This document shows, piece by piece, positions 48,795-56,485 of a stretch of DNA of 64,000 nucleotides. The stretch is from an uncultured Collinsella sp. (lineage in GTDB: Bacteria; Actinomycetota; Coriobacteriia; Coriobacteriales; Coriobacteriaceae). Position 1 is the first letter of the stretch; every line of letters begins with the position of its first letter. Location: the NCBI GenBank assembly GCA_902496945.1, contig CABVDE010000003.1, forward strand, positions 14,833-78,832, in the 5' to 3' direction. A program made the position numbers and the translations under genes. The notes beneath the pieces are model-generated. The model was given only the letters and a program-made list of their open reading frames with translations, searched no databases and was not told the origin of the DNA.

Positions 48795-49289
48795 ATGGCT
48801 CAACCCAAGATCCTTCTCACACGTATCGATGACCGTTTCATTTACGGGCAAGACGTTGAGCTGTGGAATGAGGCGGTTGGTTCCAACCTCGTCCTGATCG
48901 TTAACGACGAAATTGCGGCGGATTCGCGCAAGTGGGCGCCTATGAGGGTCGCGGCGCCAGAAGGCGTGTGGACACGGTTTTTCTCGGTGCAAAGGACCAT
49001 CGACATCATTCACACCGCGACGCCGCGCCAATGGATCCTGATTATGGTGGCGTCGCCCGCGGATGCATTGGCGCTGGTGAAGGGTGGCGTGCCCATCACC
49101 AAGATCAGCATTGGTCACATGCAAGCAGGGGAGGGCAAGCGCCCCATAACGCCCGCGGTTGCCGTGAGCGACGCAGACGTCGCTGCCCTCAAAGAACTGC
49201 AAGAGCTCGGCATAGAGCTAGAAATCCGCTATCTCCCCAGCTCCGACTCCGACCCCATCCAACTAGTCATTCAAGAACGTCCCCAATGA
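48795..49289 (+). CDS. Orphan mannose-family PTS EIIB lacking the active-site histidine
   Basis: A 164-aa paralogue of the EIIB at 39074, alignable from end to end (LLTRIDDRFIYGQDVELWNEAVGSNLVLIVND, GGVPITKISIGHMQAGEGKR, AALKELQELGIELEIRYLPS). The phosphorylated His17 of the active loop RIDNRLVHGQ is Tyr here (RIDDRFIYGQ), so it cannot carry phosphate in the usual way. It stands alone without IIA, IIC or IID. It may be a decaying copy or a regulatory decoy. The open frame is intact, with GGGGCTGAAATG at the start, a poor ribosome-binding site. Confidence 0.85.
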   Translation: MAQPKILLTRIDDRFIYGQDVELWNEAVGSNLVLIVNDEIAADSRKWAPMRVAAPEGVWTRFFSVQRTIDIIHTATPRQWILIMVASPADALALVKGGVPITKISIGHMQAGEGKRPITPAVAVSDADVAALKELQELGIELEIRYLPSSDSDPIQLVIQERPQ

Positions 49290-49300
49290 CTAGGTAGAAA

Positions 49301-49332
49301 AACGCCCGTAGGCGGTGGTGCCGGCGGGCGTT
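49301..49332 (-). terminator. Terminator of galM
   Basis: AACGCCCG (49301-49308) pairs with CGGGCGTT (49325-49332). On the minus strand it is followed by a run of five T residues. Confidence 0.8.
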
Positions 49333-49358
49333 GCTGTGCGTTATGTTGCGTTATGGGC

Positions 49359-50411
49359 TTAGTGCCTCATAAAGTGGTATTCGATCACATTGCTGTAGGG
49401 GTGACCCGGGCCCACGATGCCCTGCGGGAACAGCGGCTGGTGCGGCGTGTCGGGGTACATCTCGGCCTCGAGGGCAAAGCCGGCACCCCAGCCATAGTTG
49501 GCATCGTCCTTGGCGTGCTCGTCGTCCAGCCAGTTGCCGGTGTAGAGCTGAACGCCCGGCGCGGTGGTGTAGTAATCCAGCTCACGACCGGTCCACATCT
49601 CCTCGACGTGCATCGCGCGGCGCAGATTACGGCCGTACTGATAGCCATCGATGCACAGGCAGTGGTCGTAGCCACGGGCCTGCTTAATTTGCGGGTCGTC
49701 GGCCTCCATACCGGGGGCAACGGGGCGCAGCTCGCGGAAGTCAAACGGCGTGCCCTCGACCGGAGCAATCTCGCCGGTGGGGATGTTCTGTTCGTTGATG
49801 GGCAGGTAGTGGGCGGCGTTGGCCACAAAGAAGTGCTCGCAGTCCATGCCGGCGTTGTGGCCGGCAAGGTTAAAGTACGTGTGGTTGGTCATGGATACGT
49901 AGGTGGCGCGGTCGCTCTCGCAGCCGTACTCGATGCGGAAACGGCCCGTCGGCGTGACGGTAAACACGGCCGTAAAGGTGCGGTTGCCGGGCAGGCCCAG
50001 CTCACCATCCTCAAGCGAGGTGGTCATACGCACGGCGTTGTGAGTCTCGTCGATCTCAACGTTCCATACGCGCTTGTGCAGGCCGTGCTCAAGGTCGCTG
50101 TGCAGGTTGTTGGCGCCCTCGTTGGCGGTCATGTGCCAGTCGGTGCCATCGATGGTGATCGTGGCGCCTGCGGTGCGGTTGGCCACGGGGCCGATGGTTG
50201 CGCCAAAGCAGGCGGGGTTGTCAAAGTAATCCTCGAGCTTATCGAAGCCCAGCACCACATCGCGTACGTTGCCGGGGATGTCGGGTACGTCAATGCCCAG
50301 AACGGTGGCGCCGTAGTCCATAATGCGAACGCAGATCTCGGGTCCGTTGAGGGTGTAGCGATGAACGGGGGTACCGCACGGCGCGGTGCCGAAAAGCTCG
50401 GAAGTGATCAT
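49359..50411 (-). CDS. galM: Aldose 1-epimerase (galactose mutarotase)
   Basis: A 350-aa mutarotase that interconverts alpha and beta anomers of galactose/glucose. It has ICVRIMDYGATVLGIDVPD, GFDKLEDYFDNPACFGATIGPVANRTAGA, NEGANNLHSDLEHGLHKRVW (substrate His), SMTNHTYFNLAGH (catalytic His) and YTGNWLDDEHAKDDANYGWGAGFALEAEMYPD (catalytic Glu). The start is ATG 50411, about 7 bp from TAGGAA; the longer frame to 50471 adds unlike residues. It is downstream of the gat PTS genes but separated by a terminator. Confidence 0.93.
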   Translation of the reverse strand: MITSELFGTAPCGTPVHRYTLNGPEICVRIMDYGATVLGIDVPDIPGNVRDVVLGFDKLEDYFDNPACFGATIGPVANRTAGATITIDGTDWHMTANEGANNLHSDLEHGLHKRVWNVEIDETHNAVRMTTSLEDGELGLPGNRTFTAVFTVTPTGRFRIEYGCESDRATYVSMTNHTYFNLAGHNAGMDCEHFFVANAAHYLPINEQNIPTGEIAPVEGTPFDFRELRPVAPGMEADDPQIKQARGYDHCLCIDGYQYGRNLRRAMHVEEMWTGRELDYYTTAPGVQLYTGNWLDDEHAKDDANYGWGAGFALEAEMYPDTPHQPLFPQGIVGPGHPYSNVIEYHFMRH

Positions 50412-50538
50412 TTGGTTCCTAACATCGAGGTATTTCGGACAAACTGTAGCGCGAACAGGCGAGATTATCACTACACCCCACTAAAGCAGGGGTAATATTC
50501 TCAAAAAAGTGATGATTGACTTACTTTGGACGAAAAAA

Positions 50539-50569
50539 AAGAAACCCGTCGGGATGCGACGGGTTTCTT
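50539..50569 (-). terminator. Terminator of the gat PTS operon
   Basis: AAGAAACCCGTCG (50539-50551) pairs perfectly with CGACGGGTTTCTT (50557-50569). The upstream A-run gives eight T residues on the minus strand. Confidence 0.92.
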
Positions 50570-50594
50570 CCACAGGGGATATTGCGGCAATTGG

Positions 50595-52118
50595 TTAGGC
50601 GTTTGCCTTTGCGGCCTCGGCTTCCTTGGCAGCCTTGAGGTCCTCTTCGGTAAACTTGCCGGTGGTGAGCGGCGAGAGGGTGCACTTGTCCTGCTTCGCG
50701 TACTCGATGTTACGGGCGATCATCTGCTTGCGATACCAAGCGAAGAGCGCGACGTACACGACGATGGCAACGACAGTGGCGATAATCATGGTCACATCGC
50801 CCGTGGTCGCCTTGCCCACGAAGAAGGCCAGGAACTTCTCGACAGGTCCTTCCATGGTGGTCTGAGAGATCAGGCCGGTAACGCCATCGGGGAAAGCGCC
50901 GACAGTCTTAGCGGTAAAGGTAACGAAATCGGCGACGAGGGTGCCAGCGCCCAGGAAGACGGGCAGCAGGACAGCGCCAATGACGACCATGCGGATCACG
51001 CGGCCGCGGGTGACGACGAGCAATGCCGGCGTCAGACCCATGGCGATGATGCCGCCGAGCGGCAGCAGGCCGTTCCAAGTACCAGTCGGGGAGAGGGGGC
51101 AGGGAACGTTGGCGAGCAGCAGAGCCTCACCCAACATGATGGGAGCAAGGATGTTAGCGGCAGCCCAGATCTCGGCGCGGCCGGCGATGAAGGGCCAGTC
51201 GAGGCCGACGTTGAGGGTGCGGCCCTGGAGCCACTTGCTGTTGTTGGCAAAGTCGGAGATGCCCTGAGACAGCGGCTCGACGGCTGCGATGAACCAAGAA
51301 CCGATCATCGAGAACAGCTCAAGGCAGGTTGCGGCGGTAAAGGCGAGCGTGCAGATCTGCTGCGGGGTCTGGTGCGAAAGAAGGCCGACGAAGACGCCCA
51401 GGTAGATACCAATAGCGAACTTGGAGCCCCAGAAGCCAATCATGTTGTTGAGCTTGGCAGCGTCGAAGTCGTACTTATCGAGGAAGGGGAGGACCTTGTC
51501 GATGATCTTGTTGAGCAGCATGGCCAGCGGGTTCATCATGTAGTTCATGTGAGTCGTGGTCATGGGGTTCTCCTCGGGAGCACCCAAAAGATCGTTGAAC
51601 GTGGGCTTCATGAGGTCGGAGTTCATGATCTTCATGACGCCGACGAAGACGACGAGCAGCGTGGCGACGACGATGTTGGCGCCAAAGTAGATGCAGGCAA
51701 GGCCGACGAAGGCGAGGTGCCAAACGTCAAAGATGTCGACGTCGATGGTGTTGGTCTTGGCGAGCACGATCATCACGATGTTGACGATGACGAGGACCAT
51801 CAGGAAGTACAGCGTGTAGGGAGAACCCCAGGTGATGGTGGCCAGCGGTGCCCAACCCACGTCGGTGACGGTGAGCTGAAGGCCGGTGGACTCAACGAAC
51901 GTCGTCATGGCGCTCGAGAAGGCCGTCGTCAGAATGTTGATGATGGCACCGATACCGGTAATGGCGATACCGAGCTTAAGACCGCCCTCGAGGGCCTTGG
52001 TAAACTTAACTTTGAAGAGTAGGGCAATAACCGTCAAAACGATGGTCATCATAGGGGCTGCGCCAAGGTCGATCAGCGGCTTAAAGACGGCATTAGCAAA
52101 CCCGATTACTGCGTCCAT
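50595..52118 (-). CDS. gatC: PTS galactitol-family EIIC
   Basis: A 507-aa membrane permease of the GatC family, with around ten to twelve hydrophobic segments. It has FKPLIDLGAAPMMTIVLTVIALLFKVKFTKALEGGLKLGIAITGIGAI, MMNPLAMLLNKIIDKVLPFLDKYDFD, IGFWGSKFAIGIYLGVFVGLLSHQTPQQI and GLDWPFIAGRAEIWAAANILAPI. A charged Ala/Lys C-terminus follows. It is the last gene of the operon gatA-gatB-gatC (separate polypeptides). Galactitol or a related polyol/hexose is the likely substrate, but the family also moves other sugars. Confidence 0.92.
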   Translation of the reverse strand: MDAVIGFANAVFKPLIDLGAAPMMTIVLTVIALLFKVKFTKALEGGLKLGIAITGIGAIINILTTAFSSAMTTFVESTGLQLTVTDVGWAPLATITWGSPYTLYFLMVLVIVNIVMIVLAKTNTIDVDIFDVWHLAFVGLACIYFGANIVVATLLVVFVGVMKIMNSDLMKPTFNDLLGAPEENPMTTTHMNYMMNPLAMLLNKIIDKVLPFLDKYDFDAAKLNNMIGFWGSKFAIGIYLGVFVGLLSHQTPQQICTLAFTAATCLELFSMIGSWFIAAVEPLSQGISDFANNSKWLQGRTLNVGLDWPFIAGRAEIWAAANILAPIMLGEALLLANVPCPLSPTGTWNGLLPLGGIIAMGLTPALLVVTRGRVIRMVVIGAVLLPVFLGAGTLVADFVTFTAKTVGAFPDGVTGLISQTTMEGPVEKFLAFFVGKATTGDVTMIIATVVAIVVYVALFAWYRKQMIARNIEYAKQDKCTLSPLTTGKFTEEDLKAAKEAEAAKANA

Positions 52119-52169
52119 GTCTCCCTCTTTCCTTAAAGAGAATTTCCTTTTCCGTATGTTGCCTTAAAA

Positions 52170-52203
52170 AAGGAAGATGCCGTTCCCGGTCGTCATCTTC
52201 CTT
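52170..52203 (-). promoter_or_regulatory. Intercistronic hairpin between gatB and gatC
   Basis: AAGGAAGATG and CATCTTCCTT (with inner CG/CG) form a stem bounded by A/T runs. It could be a partial terminator or RNA-processing site that lowers gatC expression relative to gatA and gatB. Confidence 0.55.
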
Positions 52204-52239
52204 AAAGCCAAAGATTGTGCAGAGCGAAGCTGCAAAAGA

Positions 52240-52545
52240 TTAGTTGAGACCCTTTTCCTTGATAATGGCCTCGATCTTGTCGTAAACCGGCTTAGCCATG
52301 GCAGGCATGCGGTAAAGGATCGGGCCGGCGTCGACGATCGGGGTCTTAACCTCAAAGCCAAAATCGGTCTTGGCGATCTGGGCGAAGATGTCGTACTGAG
52401 AGAGCATCCCCTCGTTGACATCCTTGATCATCACGGCGTCGCAATGCAGGTTGTAGCCACGATTCTTAAACTCGGACTCGATGGCGTCCTTGATCTGATG
52501 GCTGGAGTTGACACCGGCGCCACAAGCTGCGAGAACCTTAATCAT
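52240..52545 (-). CDS. gatB: PTS galactitol-family EIIB
   Basis: A 101-aa phosphotransfer domain. MIKVLAACGAGVNSSHQIKDAIE carries the phosphorylated Cys8. DIFAQIAKTDFGFEVKTPIVDAGPILYRM follows the family pattern. It sits between gatA and gatC on the same strand; the ribosome-binding site GAAAGGAA is good. Confidence 0.92.
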   Translation of the reverse strand: MIKVLAACGAGVNSSHQIKDAIESEFKNRGYNLHCDAVMIKDVNEGMLSQYDIFAQIAKTDFGFEVKTPIVDAGPILYRMPAMAKPVYDKIEAIIKEKGLN

Positions 52546-52598
52546 GATAAATTCCTTTCTCTATGCGGGGTGCCCCGCGGATTCCAAAAAGTGATTGG

Positions 52599-53090
52599 CT
52601 AGTCGGTAGGAAAGTTGTCGACCAAGAACTGGTAGATGGCCTTGGTGTCGGTCATGGAGAACAGCTCCTTGACGCGATCGGTGCCAAGTGCGTTAACGAA
52701 GTCCATGATCTTGGCGAGGATGCCCACTTGGGCCTCTTTGTTGTCGTTGAGGATCATGAACAGGAACGAGACGGGGAAGGTCTGCGAGGGGTCGATCATG
52801 GAGTGCCACTCGACGGGGGTCGTAAGCTTGACGGGGACGATGCGACGGGTGTGAACGAACTCGACCTCGGTGTGAGGAACGGCAAAGCTGGGCAACTCGG
52901 GGTCGACGACAGACATGTCCATGCCGGTGGGGTAGCCCTTTTCGCGCTCGATGATGTTCTCGAGAAACGCGGGCGCAACATAGTTTTTGAGTGACAGCTT
53001 ATTGGCGATCTCGGTAAAGACATCTTCTTGCGTGGTGCGGTCGCAAACAAATACGGTGTCTTCGAAGAACAGATTGCTCTTTGCGGACAT
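52599..53090 (-). CDS. gatA: PTS EIIA, fructose/mannitol/galactitol type
   Basis: A 163-aa EIIA (PTS_EIIA_2). LENIIEREKGYPTGMDM precedes the active-site LPSFAVPHTEVEFVHT (His73). The first gene of the gat operon, it starts 54 bp upstream of gatB and is divergent from the DeoR regulator. Ribosome-binding site is AGGAGTTG. Confidence 0.92.
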   Translation of the reverse strand: MSAKSNLFFEDTVFVCDRTTQEDVFTEIANKLSLKNYVAPAFLENIIEREKGYPTGMDMSVVDPELPSFAVPHTEVEFVHTRRIVPVKLTTPVEWHSMIDPSQTFPVSFLFMILNDNKEAQVGILAKIMDFVNALGTDRVKELFSMTDTKAIYQFLVDNFPTD

Positions 53091-53426
53091 CTCTGCAACT
53101 CCTTCAGTTCCATGCAGATCGAACGTGTTCGAATCTGTTTGTTTAAATCGCCTATAATTTAAGTCCTGGGGAATAAATGTGTCAATCTGTTTTCTATTGT
53201 TCGAGAAAGTTCAATTTGCTTTATTGAAGCACAATTAATTGAAATAATTTTAAAATAGCAGTTTATTGCACATTTCTCGTTGGTCTCCTGGCGTTGGAGT
53301 AATTCGTTATTCTGCGTTTGACATCGAGTTTTCTACCGTTCACCGGGAAAAATCGACCGCTTAGGGAGAGTGACCATAACTGTTCGATTACTATAAATGC
53401 GAACAAAACCACTCAAAGGAGCAAAA
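53091..53426. promoter_or_regulatory. Divergent gat/deoR control region with GTTCGA palindromes
   Basis: This AT-rich 336-bp region has no gene. TCGAAC-GT-GTTCGA (53119-53132) lies just upstream of gatA. TTGTTCGA is near 53198-53205. TGTTCG-N13-CGAACA (53381-53405) surrounds a TATAAAT -10-like box (53392-53398) before deoR. ACCGTTCACCG (53335-53345) is the motif shared with other PTS promoters here. The GTTCGA sites are the likely DeoR operators; the shared 11-mer suggests a second, more global regulator. Confidence 0.65.
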
Positions 53427-54191
53427 ATGATCAAGGCGGAGCGTCAGGATAAGGTTCGTCAGCTGCTCGAGGAACAGGGAACGGTCTCGGTTAAAGAGAT
53501 CTCGGACGCGCTGGGCGTCTCGGACATGACGATCCGCCGCGATCTTGAGGAGCTTGCAAGCCTGGGCGAGATTGAACGCGTACACGGCGGCGCCCGCAGC
53601 GCGCAGAGCCGTCCCCATGCCATGCTGCGCCATGAGTACTCTCACAGCGAAAAGCGCACCAAGCATGCCGAGGAAAAGCTGCAGATCGCGCGTCGCGCTG
53701 TGGAGCTCATCGAGGAGGGCTCGACCATCTTTTTGGGCACGGGCACCACGGTTGAGCAGATGGCCTCGATGCTGCCAGCTTTTCGCCTGCGCATCGTGAC
53801 TAATTCGCTTTCGGTCTTTAACCTGCTCGAGGAGCGCGAGGACTGCGACCTGTGTCTGGTGGGTGGCATGTACCGTCGCCGCACCGCCGCCTTTGTGGGC
53901 CCTACGGCCGAGGATACTCTGCGCGCACTGGGCATCGATGCGGCTTTTCTCGGTGCTAACGGCATTCTGGATGGTGACGTGTCAACGTCCAATATGGACG
54001 AGGGCCGCATCCAGCAGCTGGCCTTTAGCAAGGCCGACTCGCGCTACCTGATCGCCGATTCCAGCAAGATCGGCAAGCGTGACTTTTTTACCTTCTGCCG
54101 CTTGGACAGCCTGGACGCCGTGGTATGCGAGCCGAGTATTACCGCCGAGGACCGCACCGCCATCGAGGAGCACACGCAGGTCATTTGCTAG
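53427..54191 (+). CDS. DeoR-family transcriptional regulator
   Basis: A 254-aa DeoR regulator. The HTH is KAERQDKVRQLLEEQGTVSVKEISDALGVSDMTIRRDLEELASLGEIERVHGGAR (residues 3-57). The effector domain has EEGSTIFLGTGTTVEQMASML and LVGGMYRRRTAAFVGPTAE, then FLGANGILDGDVSTSN. The family senses sugar phosphates. It is divergent from gatABC and probably represses them. The start is ATG 53427 with AAAGGAG upstream; the open frame from 53397 adds ten residues without a better site. Confidence 0.92.
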   Translation: MIKAERQDKVRQLLEEQGTVSVKEISDALGVSDMTIRRDLEELASLGEIERVHGGARSAQSRPHAMLRHEYSHSEKRTKHAEEKLQIARRAVELIEEGSTIFLGTGTTVEQMASMLPAFRLRIVTNSLSVFNLLEEREDCDLCLVGGMYRRRTAAFVGPTAEDTLRALGIDAAFLGANGILDGDVSTSNMDEGRIQQLAFSKADSRYLIADSSKIGKRDFFTFCRLDSLDAVVCEPSITAEDRTAIEEHTQVIC

Positions 54192-54345
54192 TTAGCGTAG
54201 CAGGCGATATTTCTGCCCTCTGCCGGTGCGGAGGATAACCACTCCACAATGACGTGTGAAATGACGCGTAAATGCGCTATGGCGAAGTATTCAGCTTGCA
54301 AACAATTGCAGCACGTTGTGTCCAAGCGTCCGGTACCAGCGGATC

Positions 54346-54402
54346 GTCTCGATCTGTAACAGCTAGGACTTAAAAACTCGGCTACGTGTTACAGATCGAG
54401 AC
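54346..54402. repeat. Solo copy of the 57-bp palindromic repeat family
   Basis: GTCTCGATCTGTAACA (54346-54361) is a perfect 16-bp mirror of TGTTACAGATCGAGAC (54387-54402) around a 25-nt centre GCTAGGACTTAAAAACTCGG-CTACG. The centre matches those of the arrays at 58782 and 63638 and has the same orientation. It sits between the DeoR gene and the convergent GntR gene (stop at 54417). Confidence 0.9.
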
Positions 54403-54416
54403 AAAGAAAAAGAACA

Positions 54417-55136
54417 TTAGGACTTGAAAATAAAGTTTTGATAAGGGATTCGCCCAGTTAAGATAGTGCGGCAGACAATTGAAATTAGTTTGCCTCCGGA
54501 GTCGTAAGCATAATGAGTTAGTTCGATGACCGGAAGTTTTGCAACACCATAATTGCTGGCTTCGGAATCGCTAAGCTGACGTGCTCTATAGCTTTCTCTA
54601 ACAGATTGGATAGACTTGGACAAGTCGTCAATGATTCTACTAAATGACTGAAAATCTAACTGGTTATTCGGAACGCGCGACTTTGAAATGAAGAACGTAT
54701 CAGCGCCTATGAAGCTGCCTTCAAGTTCGTAGGTCAATTCAAGACGCTGAATCTCATCGCGACTTTGGCATCCAAATTGTTGGAGCATCATTACGGAAAT
54801 TGGACGACTTGGTGTGAGGCCGCCGAAATGTTTGATGATGGCATCTGGATCAACTCCATCGCAATGACTTGCAAAGTCAAAGTCTAAAAGTGAATTGAGC
54901 TCGCTAGCGCGTTTCGATGCAACAAACGATCCCTTACCTTGGATTCGATAGATACTTCCACGACGCTCCAGCTCACTCATGGCAAGTCGGACGGTTGTCC
55001 TGCTTACGGCATATTCGTCGCAGAGTTCCATTTCTGTCGGAAGTTTATCGTCTGCTTGGTATACATCGACGATCTGCTTGAGCAGCGCGTCGGTGAGCTG
55101 TAAATAGAGTGGCCGTTTTTCGTATGTATCGAGCAT
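54417..55136 (-). CDS. GntR-family (HutC/UTRA-like) transcriptional regulator
   Basis: A 239-aa regulator. The HTH is RPLYLQLTDALLKQIVDVYQADDKLPTEMELCDEYAVSRTTVRLAMSELERRGSIYRIQGKGSFVASKR (about residues 7-75), followed by a UTRA-type domain. The start ATG at 55136 has GAGG five bases upstream; ATG 55154 is the alternative. Codon use is clearly more AT-rich than in the flanking genes. It is the likely regulator of the adjacent unknown protein and IICB transporter genes. Confidence 0.85.
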   Translation of the reverse strand: MLDTYEKRPLYLQLTDALLKQIVDVYQADDKLPTEMELCDEYAVSRTTVRLAMSELERRGSIYRIQGKGSFVASKRASELNSLLDFDFASHCDGVDPDAIIKHFGGLTPSRPISVMMLQQFGCQSRDEIQRLELTYELEGSFIGADTFFISKSRVPNNQLDFQSFSRIIDDLSKSIQSVRESYRARQLSDSEASNYGVAKLPVIELTHYAYDSGGKLISIVCRTILTGRIPYQNFIFKS

Positions 55137-55208
55137 TAGAGCCTCAGTTTGCATGTTGGTGGTATCTGATGGGTGCCTCAGTCGGGATGTAGCGTGGGCG
55201 AGGCAACC

Positions 55209-56129
55209 TTAACGTATCACAGAGCGGCTCAGCATGACGATCTGATGCCTGTATCCACGAAGGGCTTGTCCGAGCGTGAAGATATTCTGGGGCAGGCAAA
55301 TACCGTTCATGGAGTCCCCGATATGTTGGAGGTCAGCGCCGGCTGCTTTTGCCGCAAGGCCTATTTTCTTAATGGTCTCGCTGTCGCAAGAGTCTTGACT
55401 CGTCCCGTTCGCCGCCATGACGAGAACCTTCTCTTCAATTGACTTGCCTACGTTGTGGGATCGTACAAAGTCTACGATGGCGCGCAGGTCTGCTTCTTGG
55501 AAGCAAGGGACAGTGTAGGGGGCTGGCACGAGAAGGATATCGACGCCGAGGTCAACAAACTTTCGCGCAATTTCGAGCGTCATGACAGGTTCCGCAACGC
55601 CTGCCCCATGCATTTTTCCAGCAATGATCAGGCCATTGAAATGCTCTTTGGAGAGTTTGATTGAATGGGCTATTGCATCGTTGGAGACGCCAGTTCCAGG
55701 GTTGCCTGTGAGGCAAATAAAATCAAATCCGAGTTCATTGGCTTTTTCTAGGGTCTTGGGAGAGACGCGCCGACCCATAGGGATTTCTGTACGGGATTCA
55801 GACATTTCAGCATCATTATCAACTGGTTCCAGATTGACGCCAACGGGCCTTCCGCATGCTCGTTTCACCCAAGTGACCGGGTTTTCAGTGAGTTCATCTG
55901 GAATGCCGGCAATCACCGGATTGAAAACATCGAGTGCGTTAAACAGAAGCAGGTCGGCACCTGCGGCACGTTCGATTTCGGCATTAGTAACACCGGCGAG
56001 AAATTGGGAAGAGGGTACGTTTTCCGCCATGATGGTACGTCCCTCGGAAGCCAGAATTGCCTGCTTTAGATCCATGGGTGACGTGGCGGCAAAATCGGAC
56101 GCGGACATGTTCAGCAATCGTTTGGGCAT
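55209..56129 (-). CDS. Conserved protein linked to a PTS locus, probably TIM-barrel, function unknown
   Basis: A 306-aa soluble protein. Repeated strand-helix units (GRTIMAENVPSSQFLAGVTNAEIERAAGADLLLFNALDVFNPVIAG; GFDFICLTGNPGTGVSNDAIAHSIKLSKEHFNGLIIAGKMHGAGVAEPVMTLEIARKFVDLGVDILLVPAPYTVPCF; LVMAANGTSQDSCDSETIKKIGLAAKAAGADLQHIGD) suggest a TIM barrel. I cannot name a family with confidence; it may be DUF7916. It lies upstream of and divergent from a lactose/cellobiose-type IICB gene, so a role in metabolising that sugar is plausible. It is lower in GC than neighbours. Confidence 0.65.
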   Translation of the reverse strand: MPKRLLNMSASDFAATSPMDLKQAILASEGRTIMAENVPSSQFLAGVTNAEIERAAGADLLLFNALDVFNPVIAGIPDELTENPVTWVKRACGRPVGVNLEPVDNDAEMSESRTEIPMGRRVSPKTLEKANELGFDFICLTGNPGTGVSNDAIAHSIKLSKEHFNGLIIAGKMHGAGVAEPVMTLEIARKFVDLGVDILLVPAPYTVPCFQEADLRAIVDFVRSHNVGKSIEEKVLVMAANGTSQDSCDSETIKKIGLAAKAAGADLQHIGDSMNGICLPQNIFTLGQALRGYRHQIVMLSRSVIR

Positions 56130-56485
56130 TGTTACTTCCTTTGGCTAGATCGATAGGTTTGTGACATTGTCCCTAATATTGTTACAACAATTTCTCTAAT
56201 ATGTTATATCCAATCGGTAAACGGTTGCAAACGTATTGTGCTGCTCCGAAATAATAGCCTTTAGCTGGACAAATCTAAAATTACGCAACTGCCGTTCACC
56301 GAATAAAGTTTTAAATTCTTGACATGTCGACAAAGCGGAAAAAGAATTGGTTATGACAAATCGCGCAAATGATATTACATTTTGCACGAGAACGTATTCA
56401 CTTACATAAGTGGATACAAGCTGGGACGACGACGGTTGAGTCCGGATAAATCGTTACGTGCCCGAGAATCATGAAAGGATGTGTT
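56130..56485. promoter_or_regulatory. Divergent AT-rich control region with shared PTS motifs
   Basis: No gene is seen. TCGGTAAACGGTTG (56214-56227) is identical to a site at 62526-62539 upstream of lacI. CCGTTCACCG (56292-56301) is the 11-mer seen at 37878 and 53335, less its first base. TTGCAAACGTATTG (from 56225) resembles a catabolite-responsive element. The IICB gene at 56486 begins with GAAAGGA upstream. Confidence 0.6.

Noticed and set aside
50526..52022. 498-aa plus-strand open frame over gatC
   Set aside because: It is antisense to an unmistakable EIIC membrane protein; the reading is a charged shadow peptide.
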